DNA of 64,000 bases from CAZRQL01 sp964602415 (lineage in GTDB: Bacteria > Bacteroidota > Bacteroidia > Cytophagales > Flammeovirgaceae), in contig CAZRQL010000018.1 in the NCBI GenBank assembly GCA_964602415.1, positions 1 through 64,000 on the forward strand, in the 5' to 3' direction. The translations under genes were made by a program, and so were the position numbers. Positions 24,997 through 33,609 of this stretch are shown piece after piece; positions within the stretch are counted from its first letter, which is position 1, and each line of letters opens with the position of its first letter. Under the pieces are notes generated by a model, which saw only the letters and a list, made by a program, of their open reading frames with translations, made no database searches and was not told the DNA's origin.

Positions 24997-25026
24997 TTTG
25001 GAAGAAGAAAAAAGTATTTATTTTTG
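24997..25026 (+). promoter_or_regulatory. Promoter of the universal stress protein gene (TTTG-N18-TATTTTTG)
   Basis: TTTG at 24997-25000 and TATTTTTG at 25019-25026, 18 bases apart, fit the Bacteroidota consensus. Predicted start near 25033, about 15 bases before the ATG. Confidence 0.62.
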
Positions 25027-25047
25027 AGCAAATAAACATTTACTCTT

Positions 25048-25920
25048 ATGGAAATCAAAAAAATTTTAGTGCCTACCGACTTTTCTCCCGAAGCCAAAAA
25101 TGCTTTGGATATGGCGGCACAGATAGCCAAAAAAGTTGGGGCTTCAATAACACTCTTGCATGCTCTTGATGTCCCTTATGCAGGTGGAACGACCGCCTCA
25201 GATGGCATCTCAGTAGGTGCAGTCGGTGGTGAAGGATTCGGCAATGAGTTGGGCGTGTTTATAGGCAAGCTCATGGAGTTAACCCGTAGCAAAATACAAG
25301 ACGAAAAAGACAGACACCCCGAAGTAAATATTGTAGAGCATGTCATTTTTGATGATATGGCACGCTCGTTGGACAGCATCATTAGCAAAGAAGAAACCGA
25401 TATGATCGTGATGGGAACACACGGCCAAGACGGGGTAGAAGAAATGTTTTTGAACTCAAACGCCGAAAAAGTGATTAGAACAGCGAAAGTGCCTGTTTTG
25501 ACCGTTAAACTCTTCAATAAGCACGCCGAGTTCAAGAAAATCGCCTTTGCATCTAATTTTGTCAATGTCCCTGAAAAAGTGATTGCTAAATTCAAACAGT
25601 TCCAAAAACTATTTGGTTCTCATGTGGACTTTGTCAAAATCATTACGCCCAATACCTTTGAAACAACTCTGGAAACCACAAACGCCATCAACAAATTCAT
25701 CCGCGAAAACAATTTTGAAAACTGCTCCGTGCACGCTTTCAACTATTACACAGAAGAAGAAGGCATCAGGGCTTTTGCGGAGACACATCGCTGCGACTTG
25801 ATTACCATGACCACACATGGCAGAACAGGATTGGCACATTTGCTCTTTGGTAGCATAGCCGAAGATGTAGCCAATCACTCTTTGCTGCCCGTACTCACTT
25901 ACAACCAACACATTAAGTAA
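25048..25920 (+). CDS. Tandem universal stress protein (UspA family)
   Basis: 290 residues with two Usp domains. The first (1-150) starts KKILVPTDFSPEAKNALDMA and has the nucleotide-loop motif GTHGQDGVEEMFLNSNAEKV. The second (about 165-290) has TTHGRTGLAHLLFGSIAEDV. The G-x2-G-x9-G-S/T signature is intact in the second and altered in the first, so only the second is likely to bind ATP. These proteins are cytoplasmic and raised by starvation, redox or low-oxygen stress. It has a consensus promoter and terminator of its own. Confidence 0.9.
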   Translation: MEIKKILVPTDFSPEAKNALDMAAQIAKKVGASITLLHALDVPYAGGTTASDGISVGAVGGEGFGNELGVFIGKLMELTRSKIQDEKDRHPEVNIVEHVIFDDMARSLDSIISKEETDMIVMGTHGQDGVEEMFLNSNAEKVIRTAKVPVLTVKLFNKHAEFKKIAFASNFVNVPEKVIAKFKQFQKLFGSHVDFVKIITPNTFETTLETTNAINKFIRENNFENCSVHAFNYYTEEEGIRAFAETHRCDLITMTTHGRTGLAHLLFGSIAEDVANHSLLPVLTYNQHIK

Positions 25921-25938
25921 CCTACCAAACAACCACTT

Positions 25939-25971
25939 AGCCTACTCTTTAGCGGGGTAGGCTTTTTTTTT
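25939..25971 (+). terminator. Terminator of the universal stress protein gene
   Basis: AGCCTACTC pairs with GGGTAGGCT (25939-25963, one T-G pair) followed by a run of nine T. Confidence 0.88.
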
Positions 25972-26082
25972 CCAATCTTCTAAAAAGTTGGTGTGAGCAG
26001 TGAGCAAATTATTTTTGCCCTCAAAAAGTTGTATGGATTTGATTTTGCAAGATTTTAGGTTGCTTTGCAAAACATTTTGGCA

Positions 26083-26934
26083 ATGAAAATTTTAAGCGAC
26101 AAACAAGAGCTACGTAAATTTTTGAAAACCGCGTTTTTAGAAGGCAAAACCATTGGTTTTGTTCCTACTATGGGGGCTTTGCACGAGGGGCATATTTCTT
26201 TGATTGAGAGGTCTAAATCTCAAAATGACATCACTGTTTGCAGCATTTTTGTCAATCCGACACAATTCAATGATGCCAAAGACTTTGCTGCTTATCCCCA
26301 ACCTTTGCTCAGAGATGAGTTGGCACTGCAAAAAGCGAATTGCGATATACTTTTTTTGCCCGGAGTGAGAGATCTTTACCCACAAGGAATTGATAATCTG
26401 AGTGTAACTATAACTTTTGGGGAACTTGAAAATCGTTTGGAGGGTAGGTTTAGACCCGGCCACTTTACAGGAGTGGGTTTGATTGTGGGCAAACTATTCA
26501 ATATCGTTCAGCCCAATAAAGCCTATTTTGGACAAAAGGATTACCAACAATACCTCATTATCAAGCGTCTGGTAGAAGAATTGGATTATGAAATTGAGAT
26601 TGAAATGGTGCCAACCCGCAGGGCATCAGATGGTTTGGCTCTTTCTTCTCGCAATGAACGGCTTTCACACGACGAGCGCAAACTTGCTCCTCTATTGTAT
26701 CAGGCTCTGTTATTGACCAAAAACAGTTGGGTGGCAAGCAAAAATATCCGTGATTCTGTTGAGGCCGGTTTAAATTTTTTAAAAAATTATTCAGAAATTG
26801 AACCTCAGTATCTTGAAATTGTTAATAAAAATACTTTAGAACCCATTGCAAATGATTATGGTGAAGCCGTGGCCATTTGTATAGCCGCCAAAATTGGAGA
26901 TATTCGTTTGATAGACAATTTATTGATAGAATAA
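26083..26934 (+). CDS. panC: Pantothenate synthetase
   Basis: 283 residues. It joins pantoate and beta-alanine using ATP. Visible motifs are VPTMGALHEGH (the HIGH-type signature), FVNPTQF, GRFRPGHFTGV, YFGQKDYQQ and LSSRNERLS, all in the usual order and spacing. The ATG at 26083 (MKILSDKQEL) is preferred to a TTG six codons upstream. panD follows after ten bases, so the two last enzymes feeding pantothenate form an operon, which also seems to include rsmI and perhaps pyrD. Confidence 0.95.
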   Translation: MKILSDKQELRKFLKTAFLEGKTIGFVPTMGALHEGHISLIERSKSQNDITVCSIFVNPTQFNDAKDFAAYPQPLLRDELALQKANCDILFLPGVRDLYPQGIDNLSVTITFGELENRLEGRFRPGHFTGVGLIVGKLFNIVQPNKAYFGQKDYQQYLIIKRLVEELDYEIEIEMVPTRRASDGLALSSRNERLSHDERKLAPLLYQALLLTKNSWVASKNIRDSVEAGLNFLKNYSEIEPQYLEIVNKNTLEPIANDYGEAVAICIAAKIGDIRLIDNLLIE

Positions 26935-26943
26935 AGGAAAAAT

Positions 26944-27291
26944 ATGTTTATTCATTTGCTCAAGTCAAAGATTCATCGTGTCAAGGTTACGCAAGCCGAG
27001 TTAAATTATGTGGGGAGCATCACCATAGACCAAGCCCTCATGGAAGCTGCCGATTTGATAGAAGGTGAAAAAGTCCAGATTGTAAACAATAACAACGGCG
27101 AAAGATTTGAAACCTACGTCATAAAAGGCGAAAGAAACAGCGGCGTGGTTTGCCTCAATGGCGCAGCCGCTCGAAAGGTACAAGTTGGCGACATCCTTAT
27201 CATTATTAGTTACGGTATATTTGACAGCCAAGAAGCCAAGCAGCATAAACCTCGCTTGGTGTTTCCCGACGAAAACAACCGAATCAATTGA
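26944..27291 (+). CDS. panD: Aspartate 1-decarboxylase (pyruvoyl enzyme)
   Basis: 115 residues, full length. It makes beta-alanine from aspartate. The proenzyme self-cleaves before the serine in YVGSITID (Gly24-Ser25) to create the pyruvoyl group. The neighbouring LNGAAARKVQVGDILIIISY block is diagnostic. Downstream of panC and overlapping rsmI. Confidence 0.95.
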   Translation: MFIHLLKSKIHRVKVTQAELNYVGSITIDQALMEAADLIEGEKVQIVNNNNGERFETYVIKGERNSGVVCLNGAAARKVQVGDILIIISYGIFDSQEAKQHKPRLVFPDENNRIN

Positions 27292-27977
27292 CTGTGCACC
27301 AAGATATTGGTTTGTATTTAGTCCCCACTCCGATAGGAAATATGGGGGACATGACTCAGCGAGCAGTCGAGGTGCTCAAGTCGGTAGATTTGATTTTGGC
27401 GGAAGACACCAGAACCAGTGGGCACTTGCTCAAACATTTTTCTATTCACACTCCGCTGATGAGTCATCATGCTCACAATGAGCACCATACCGTCGAAAAA
27501 GTGGTAGAAAAACTCTGTGCAGGCTCTAAAATCGCCTTGATTTCGGATGCGGGCACGCCTGCCATTTCCGACCCGGGCTTTTTGCTGGTTAGGCAGGCCG
27601 TTCAAGCCGGAATCACCGTGCAATGCTTGCCGGGGCCTACCGCCTTTGTGCCTGCCCTGGTGGTGAGTGGGTTTGCAACAGAAAGATTTGTTTTTGAGGG
27701 CTTTCTGCCACATAAAAAGGGGCGTATGTCGCGAATTTCTGCCCTTAAAGACCAAGAGAGAACCATGATATTTTATGAGTCGCCTTACAGAATCGAAAAG
27801 ACCTTAGGGCAATTTGCTGAGGTTTTTGGAATGGAAAGAAGGGTGTGTCTTTCAAGGGAAATCAGCAAACTTTATGAACAGCACCTTCGCGGAACGTTGG
27901 CAGAAGTACTCGAAACAGTTCGGCTCAGCCCGCCAAAAGGCGAAATAGTATTGGTGGTAGAAGGCAAAAAAGAGTAG
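27288..27977 (+). CDS. rsmI: 16S rRNA (cytidine1402-2'-O)-methyltransferase
   Basis: 229 residues of the SAM-dependent tetrapyrrole-methylase fold. Motifs: LYLVPTPIGNMGDMTQRAVE, ILAEDTRTSGHLL, ISDAGTPAISDPG and FYESPYRIEKTL. It methylates the ribose of C1402 in the decoding centre. There is no ATG before the essential N-terminal strand: translation must start at the TTG at 27288, whose last two bases are the first two of the panD stop TGA, or at the GTG at 27294. The overlapping TTGA suggests translational coupling. Confidence 0.93.
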   Translation: MTVHQDIGLYLVPTPIGNMGDMTQRAVEVLKSVDLILAEDTRTSGHLLKHFSIHTPLMSHHAHNEHHTVEKVVEKLCAGSKIALISDAGTPAISDPGFLLVRQAVQAGITVQCLPGPTAFVPALVVSGFATERFVFEGFLPHKKGRMSRISALKDQERTMIFYESPYRIEKTLGQFAEVFGMERRVCLSREISKLYEQHLRGTLAEVLETVRLSPPKGEIVLVVEGKKE

Positions 27978-27999
27978 AATTGCAAATCTTTTCAAATTG

Positions 28000-28995
28000 A
28001 TGTATCAATCCGTTTTGCGCCCCTTGCTTTTTGCTTTAGATGCCGAAAAAGCACACAACTTAACCCTTTCCGCCTTGCAGCAGCCGATTTTGGCTCACAT
28101 AGCCAAATCACTCTATGGTTTTTCTCATCCTAATCTCCGGCGAGAGGTTTTTGGGCTGCCATTTGAGAACCCTGTCGGCCTGGCAGCGGGATTGGACAAA
28201 AATGCGGCTGTGTTCAATCAGATGGCAGATTTGGGATTTGGTTTTGTGGAGATAGGCACCGTTACGCCCAGACCCCAAGCAGGCAACCCCAAACCGCGCC
28301 TTTTTAGGCTCAAAGCAGACCAAGCCATCATCAATCGGATGGGCTTCAACAACGAGGGAGTTGAAAAAATCGTCCAAAGGCTCAAAAAGCGCAAAACCAA
28401 AGCCATCATAGGAGGTAATATCGGCAAAAACAAAGATACCCCCAATCAAGATGCCGTGAAAGATTATCTGCTTTGTTTTGAGGCACTTGCTCCTTATGTG
28501 GACTATTTTTCGGTCAATGTCAGTTCGCCCAATACCCCAACGCTTCGCGAATTGCAAAACAAAGAATCACTTACAGAAATCATTTCCTCTTTGCAAGAAA
28601 AAAATCGGTTTTCGCGCCCCATTCTGCTCAAAATAGCCCCTGATTTGACCACCGACCAACTGGATGATATTGCACAAATGGCCGAAAAAACCCAACTCCA
28701 TGGCTTAATATGCTGCAATACCACCATATCAAGAGAGGGACTTCACCAAAACCCCGGGCCTTTTGGGGCGGGTGGACTCAGTGGCCTACCCCTCAAAGAA
28801 AAAGCCAATTTTATTTTATCAGAACTCAAAAAGCGTGTCAGCATCCCTATTGTTGCCTCGGGTGGAATTATGAGTGCAGAAGATGCCGTCAAAAAAATAG
28901 AGTTGGGGGCTTCGCTCATCCAATTGTACACGGGATTGGTTTACAAAGGCCCCCTTCTTATTAAGCAAATCAAGCAAAAACTAATTACCTTGTAA
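28000..28995 (+). CDS. pyrD: Dihydroorotate dehydrogenase (quinone), class 2
   Basis: 331 residues. The N-terminal amphipathic extension (MYQSVLRPLLFALDAEKAHN) marks the membrane-associated class 2 enzyme that reduces menaquinone. FMN and substrate motifs are FENPVGLAAGLDKN, IGTVTPRPQAGNPKPRLFRL, GGNIGKNKDTPN, NVSSPNTPTLRELQ (with catalytic Ser) and ASGGIMSAEDA. The ATG at 28000 follows a TTG codon that I reject. The 3' end overlaps the convergent CAP-domain gene by 11 bases. Confidence 0.95.
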   Translation: MYQSVLRPLLFALDAEKAHNLTLSALQQPILAHIAKSLYGFSHPNLRREVFGLPFENPVGLAAGLDKNAAVFNQMADLGFGFVEIGTVTPRPQAGNPKPRLFRLKADQAIINRMGFNNEGVEKIVQRLKKRKTKAIIGGNIGKNKDTPNQDAVKDYLLCFEALAPYVDYFSVNVSSPNTPTLRELQNKESLTEIISSLQEKNRFSRPILLKIAPDLTTDQLDDIAQMAEKTQLHGLICCNTTISREGLHQNPGPFGAGGLSGLPLKEKANFILSELKKRVSIPIVASGGIMSAEDAVKKIELGASLIQLYTGLVYKGPLLIKQIKQKLITL

Positions 28996-30106
28996 AAGTC
29001 TGCACCCAGCCGTAAAGATTGTATTGAGGAGTCTTTTTGGCTATGAAGCGGTAACAAGAGACATATTTCCATTGGGGAGCTAAAATGGTATAGCGATGGC
29101 CTCTTGTTTGTACGCCATCGTCTATGAGCAAAGCAATCACAGGCTCTCTTGGGTTGTTGGCAATATTTCCGGCCAGATTTTCGCCAATAGAGAGCATTTT
29201 GGGACAGCCCTTCGTGAGCCTTTGGAATGGGTCAGAGCCATCGCTGCCTTTGTGATCTACTACGCCTCTTTTTTCACAGTCTTGGCCGTGTAGTTTGGTG
29301 ATAGTGTAAACACATTCATCGGGTTTCAATATGCGCAAAGACTCGGCTTTTTCCAACTCGGCTATCAGCTCTTGTCCGGCACTGAGTTCGGCTTGGGAAA
29401 GCCCTTGAGAGCCTTTGGCTTTGTCGCTCATGTGCTTGGCCACAAATTTGGCATATATGGCCGGATAAACCCTCACAAAATTCAACTCCAACACCATGGC
29501 CTTTTCTTGCTCGCTCATGTAGGGCACGTCTTTGGCTGTATTGAGCAGCTCATAATCCACCGAAGAAGTATCAATGCTCTGATTGAAGCTAAAAACAGCG
29601 GTGTGCTTTTTACAACTTTTGCCTACCATATAAGCGTAGGCCGTTTCATCTTCGTTGAAATAAATGCCCAAGTGAGTATAATCGGGGTTGTGAACCAAAG
29701 AAAACATATCACAAACAAAGTAAATAGGGGGCTTAGGCTCTCCGCTGCCTTTGGAGGTAGAAAAACCGCACAAAGAATTTTTACCTTTGTAAGCAGGGCT
29801 GGATGATGTCTTGTTGACCAATTCTTTGGCCATAGCCTCAATGGATTCGTCCCAAGCCATCGCAGGGAGTGTGCCACCTTTTTCCAGCATGGGTATAAAC
29901 TTAGGCTCATATTGCTGAATCTGGTCGCGGTAATTTTTCAGAAACTCACCGGGGTTGGAGCGCGACTCATTGATGAGCGTGAGTATTTGCTTTTGCAGAT
30001 AAGTGGTTTGAGACCAAGTCGGACTAACAAAAAAGACCAGACATATTGACACACAAAATCTAAGCATAGTTGTTGGTTTAATTGACAGCAGTGAGAACCG
30101 AAACAT
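28985..30106 (-). CDS. Secreted protein with two CAP (SCP/PR-1) domains
   Basis: 373 residues. The mature protein starts near QTTYLQKQI, after a signal sequence (LRFCVSICLVFFVSPTWSQ). A first CAP-like half begins ILTLINESRSNPGEFLKNYR; a second begins MVLELNFVRVYPAIYAKFVA and ends with the better-conserved core HKGSDGSDPFQRLTKG, SIGENLAGN and RGHRYTILAPQWKYVS. Neither half keeps all metal ligands of classic CAP proteins. The ATG at 30106 overlaps the stop of the LysM gene upstream (TAATG); an ATG at 30067 would give a more normal signal peptide. Likely periplasmic or outer-surface, function unknown. Confidence 0.72.
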   Translation of the reverse strand: MFRFSLLSIKPTTMLRFCVSICLVFFVSPTWSQTTYLQKQILTLINESRSNPGEFLKNYRDQIQQYEPKFIPMLEKGGTLPAMAWDESIEAMAKELVNKTSSSPAYKGKNSLCGFSTSKGSGEPKPPIYFVCDMFSLVHNPDYTHLGIYFNEDETAYAYMVGKSCKKHTAVFSFNQSIDTSSVDYELLNTAKDVPYMSEQEKAMVLELNFVRVYPAIYAKFVAKHMSDKAKGSQGLSQAELSAGQELIAELEKAESLRILKPDECVYTITKLHGQDCEKRGVVDHKGSDGSDPFQRLTKGCPKMLSIGENLAGNIANNPREPVIALLIDDGVQTRGHRYTILAPQWKYVSCYRFIAKKTPQYNLYGWVQTFTR

Positions 30107-31035
30107 TATTGACTGACAAATAAAATCAAGAACTGACCAATAGCTATGTCATTTGTGCCCAATAAATCGTTCCATTCCACAATATCATTGAGCGGAACAT
30201 TAGGCCTGTCCCCGTAGTACCTGCGGCGTATAGAGTACAGCGTCTCACCGTCAACTATTTCATGGATGATCAATTTTTTGCCCGGGTATTTATCCAATCG
30301 CGGGAAGTTGGCCGGCAGGTCTTGTTTGGTAAATAGAAAAATACGAATGCCTTCTTCTGTATCTTCAGACTCATAATATCCATTCCAACGTCTTAATTCT
30401 TTGCCGGTAACTTCTATACCCGCATTGACAAAATATTCAGCGATTTTGTCCAGATTGGGCATATCCGGTTGGACAGTGTACTCGATGGCATTCCAGCCAT
30501 TATGGCTGCCGATGAAATTGTAGGGCTTGGGCACAACCGGCTTGGGTTTCTTTTTCAAAAACAAGATAAATTGACCAAAGTCCACGTCGTCGGCATCTTT
30601 TAGGTCGTTCCAAGAAATGATACTGTCGAGCGTGATATTGTCCCCGTCGGTGCTGTATTGTTTTTTAAGTTGGTACAAAACTTCACCTTCCTTAAGTTCG
30701 TGAATGATTATTTGGTAGTCATCCCATTTTTTATTGATAGGAAAGCCAGCGGGCAAAGCCTGCTCAGTATAAAGAAAAATCCTCACTCCGATAGGGGCAA
30801 GCGGTTCGTTGTTTTTGTATCCGTTGCGGCGGGCTATGAGGTGCGGCTGGAAAACAAGGCCCATACTTCTGTATAGGCTCGATACCGATGCGTGGGTGGT
30901 TGCCCCTTCCTCCACAATATGCTCAATAATTGAGTATTTGCCATCGCTGCTCATGCCAACAAATTTGCCATTGGCTGTTGGTTGAGCCAAAAGTCCATAA
31001 GACATCAATACAAAAACAAAAAGAAAATATTTCAT
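30106..31035 (-). CDS. Secreted protein with duplicated LysM-like modules
   Basis: 309 residues with signal peptide MKYFLFVFVLMSYGLLAQ. The sequence is an internal duplication: residues about 30-165 and 180-308 share the order (N-terminal strand unit), GVRIFLYTEQALPAGFP or GIRIFLFTKQDLPANFP, then a LysM-like unit (IIHELKEGEVLYQLKKQYS or IIHEIVDGETLYSIRRRYY) ending in FGQFILFL or IGQFLILF. It presumably binds peptidoglycan. Translationally coupled to the CAP protein downstream, so the two secreted proteins probably act together at the cell wall. Confidence 0.7.
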   Translation of the reverse strand: MKYFLFVFVLMSYGLLAQPTANGKFVGMSSDGKYSIIEHIVEEGATTHASVSSLYRSMGLVFQPHLIARRNGYKNNEPLAPIGVRIFLYTEQALPAGFPINKKWDDYQIIIHELKEGEVLYQLKKQYSTDGDNITLDSIISWNDLKDADDVDFGQFILFLKKKPKPVVPKPYNFIGSHNGWNAIEYTVQPDMPNLDKIAEYFVNAGIEVTGKELRRWNGYYESEDTEEGIRIFLFTKQDLPANFPRLDKYPGKKLIIHEIVDGETLYSIRRRYYGDRPNVPLNDIVEWNDLLGTNDIAIGQFLILFVSQ

Positions 31036-31051
31036 AAAATGGAGTTTGATT

Positions 31052-31771
31052 TTAAATTTCTGATTCTATAAGCGTAAAGTGCCCCTCAACAAAGCGATAA
31101 AATTTGGTTTCTTTGCTATTGCGCAGAGCAAGGTATTGCTGATAAGCCTCGCTGAATTTCCACCTGTTCTCAACGACTTGGTCATAGTTTTCCAAAAAAC
31201 CCAGCATCAACTCGCACATCTCTCTGACTGCAAAATCTTTGCCTTCATGGGCTGAGATGTAGTCCGCAAGAGCGTTATTGACAACATAAGAAGTAAAAAG
31301 AGGACTGGCGGTTCTTCTAACCATAAACCTGATACCCACTTGATTGCAAATACTCAAATCCAACACATCATCAAAAAAGTAAGCTACTTGTTGGCTATCA
31401 ATCTGCCGGCTCGTGGCAATGTATTCCAATGCTTTTACCTTGTCCGGGACACCAAAAAATACCGCATCAAAACCTTCTCTTGCCGCCAGTTGGAAGGCTT
31501 CTCGGTTGTTTTCTCCCGTGATAATGCAGGTAAAAGGTATCACCCCGGCCTTGAGCCAAATCCCAAACCTGAGCAAATTCGTGCCCATCGAGTCGGCTTC
31601 GCTAAAAAGACTTCCCTGCCCTAAGGCTTTGCGCCCATCGTTGAAAACTCCGTCCCAGTCAAAACAGAGGGTTGATATTTTTTGGCTTTTTTGGTGTATC
31701 TCAGCGGGACTATTGACAAAAATCCCGCCTATTTGCTCAAAAGTCTCCCATATATGGCTAATATCGTGCAT
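31052..31771 (-). CDS. KdsC-like HAD phosphatase
   Basis: 239 residues. HAD motifs: CFDWDGVFNDG (nucleophile Asp38, Asp40), CIITGENN (motif II), the lysine in GVPDKVKALEY (motif III) and AYFFDDVLDL (motif IV, two Asp). The cap-less layout, the VGIRFMVRRTASP segment and the GKDFAVREMCELML tail follow KdsC, the 3-deoxy-manno-octulosonate-8-phosphate phosphatase, and sialic-acid-9-phosphatase relatives. It is longer than typical KdsC (about 170), with 30 extra residues at the start and 35 at the end. A sugar-acid or nonulosonate phosphate is the likely substrate. Downstream of the Wzi/RemB-like gene. Confidence 0.7.
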   Translation of the reverse strand: MHDISHIWETFEQIGGIFVNSPAEIHQKSQKISTLCFDWDGVFNDGRKALGQGSLFSEADSMGTNLLRFGIWLKAGVIPFTCIITGENNREAFQLAAREGFDAVFFGVPDKVKALEYIATSRQIDSQQVAYFFDDVLDLSICNQVGIRFMVRRTASPLFTSYVVNNALADYISAHEGKDFAVREMCELMLGFLENYDQVVENRWKFSEAYQQYLALRNSKETKFYRFVEGHFTLIESEI

Positions 31772-31872
31772 AGCAGCTACATTTAGTTTGTTTTGGGGTT
31801 AATATTAGCTAAAAAATTTAAATTAAAGTGCAGCTAATTTTGATTGCCGCGAATACCAAAATAACTCTTTTT

Positions 31873-33570
31873 TCAAAATTCATATTGTCTTGCCACTGCA
31901 TTCCAGCGTATGCCAAAACTCAACATCCTATCCGAGCGGCTGCTTGCGTTGCGCTGAAAAAAGCCTGCCTCAAAAAATAAATTGTGATAAACCTGATAAG
32001 AAGCAGCAAAACTAAGCATAACTATATCATTTTGAACACCTTGACCAATCGTATTGCCGTATTCTTGTACCCTTGCCACCGTATAATCGTCAAAAAGACT
32101 GCCTCCCCAATTTCTTACCAAATTACGTCCTTGGTATTCATTTTCTCCCTTTTGTATCCAAAAACCTTTGGCTATCAGACTCAAGCGGGGCAAAGGTTGG
32201 TACCTGACGATAGAAAGCAGTTCATAAAAATTGTTTTGCATCGGATGCGCCAAAGGCTGGTTGTAGTGCTGATAATTAGAGTATTGAGCTTGGTTGTAGT
32301 GGGCGTACATATAGGGGCGCACCGCATTGAACTCGGCTTGGAGGTCTAAATTTTTGATTTTCAAAACGTCTATGTACTTGATACCCAATTGGAGTGATTG
32401 TTTGTTACCCCACCAACCGTCCCTTGCCACAAAACTGCTTGATTTGAGTTCGTCGAAAACGAACTGGCCATACAGTTGAAATTTTCGGGCTAAGTTCCAC
32501 TTCATGTCGGCGGCTATCAGCACATTGTCAGGGTCGCCCAAATAATGCTCGGTATAGCGATAAAATATAAGTGGATTGAGGTAGTCAATCTCAAAGCGGT
32601 TGTTGCCCAGTGAGTCTTGGCGCGAAAACATAACAATTTCGGAGATGCCCAGATTAAGGTTTTTGCCGATATTAATACCTATACGATGGGAAGCCATGTA
32701 CTTGGCAGGGTAAGAATCCCCAAGTTTTTCGGCTATGGCTGTCATTTTGGCAAATGTGTTGGTGTAGTTGAGCTTCCAGTAGCGTGTGTTGAGCTTCAAA
32801 AACAAATAAGCCGGTGCAAAATCTGAAAGAATCAAAGAGCGGTAGCCATTGCCGACAATATTGCGGTCGTGCCCAAATTGGACGTTGATGTATTTGTTGG
32901 CATTGAAGGTAAAATACCCCCTTGCACTATAAAAAGAAGCATAATCTTGTTTCTCGCTTTTATAGAAGCCTTCTCCGGGAACAGGGCGGCGGCCACCGTG
33001 ACGGCTGTTTTTGCCCATTTCATGGACGATATAGTCAGGAATAATAAAATTTTGCTCTACCACATAAAAATAAATCCCTATCTTTTTTTCCAAATCACAG
33101 CGAAACTCAGCTCCGCGCACCAAAAAGTAAGGCCTTCTCGACGAAGAGGGGTCATCCATGACTTGCGTATGAAAAACAGGGCTGGTGTGGATACTGAAGT
33201 CGGAGCCGCGTTTGTGCAAAAAGTCGCTTTTGGATTGGAAAAAGTACCTAAAAAGAGGCTTTTCGTTGAGGTAGGGAACAGAATCTGCCGTCCACTCCCA
33301 AGAGTCTTGGAGCAAGTAGTTGATATTGAAGCGGTCAGAGGAAGAGAGCGAAGCGGAATCAGGCTTGATTGATTGTAGAAAAGAGACTATTCGGTGTCTT
33401 TGGAAGGGCTTGATGGCTGTCTCGAATTCTTGAGCCTGTGCGCCACTTTTGATTTCGTATCTATCTATCAGCCAGTAATATTCCGAATTGAGGGGCGCAA
33501 AGGCACTCTGGCCGCGAAGCTCAAAAGAGAAAAGTGCGAGCAAGCAGGCGGCTGCAACGTGTTTGTTCAT
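31873..33570 (-). CDS. Outer-membrane beta-barrel of the Wzi/RemB type
   Basis: About 565 residues with a signal peptide (KHVAAACLLALFSFELRGQ) and, from residue 120 on, alternating amphipathic strands rich in Tyr/Trp/Phe ending in a terminal aromatic (RQYEF), as in outer-membrane barrels. The block NVQFGHDRNIVGNGYRSLIL with DFAPAYLFLKLNTRYWKLNY is shared by Bacteroidota proteins annotated as capsule-assembly Wzi-like or gliding protein RemB. It may bind or organise surface polysaccharide. The ATG at 33570 (MNKHVAAACLL) is preferred to one 30 bases upstream. Confidence 0.65.
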   Translation of the reverse strand: MNKHVAAACLLALFSFELRGQSAFAPLNSEYYWLIDRYEIKSGAQAQEFETAIKPFQRHRIVSFLQSIKPDSASLSSSDRFNINYLLQDSWEWTADSVPYLNEKPLFRYFFQSKSDFLHKRGSDFSIHTSPVFHTQVMDDPSSSRRPYFLVRGAEFRCDLEKKIGIYFYVVEQNFIIPDYIVHEMGKNSRHGGRRPVPGEGFYKSEKQDYASFYSARGYFTFNANKYINVQFGHDRNIVGNGYRSLILSDFAPAYLFLKLNTRYWKLNYTNTFAKMTAIAEKLGDSYPAKYMASHRIGINIGKNLNLGISEIVMFSRQDSLGNNRFEIDYLNPLIFYRYTEHYLGDPDNVLIAADMKWNLARKFQLYGQFVFDELKSSSFVARDGWWGNKQSLQLGIKYIDVLKIKNLDLQAEFNAVRPYMYAHYNQAQYSNYQHYNQPLAHPMQNNFYELLSIVRYQPLPRLSLIAKGFWIQKGENEYQGRNLVRNWGGSLFDDYTVARVQEYGNTIGQGVQNDIVMLSFAASYQVYHNLFFEAGFFQRNASSRSDRMLSFGIRWNAVARQYEF

Positions 33571-33609
33571 GTCAATTTTTTTGCAAATTTGTAAAGACAA
33601 AAACGAAAC

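Noticed and set aside
31984..33372. Several 100-170-codon frames on the plus strand opposite the Wzi/RemB-like gene
   Set aside because: They overlap a long gene with a signal peptide and barrel pattern, and their translations have no family resemblance.
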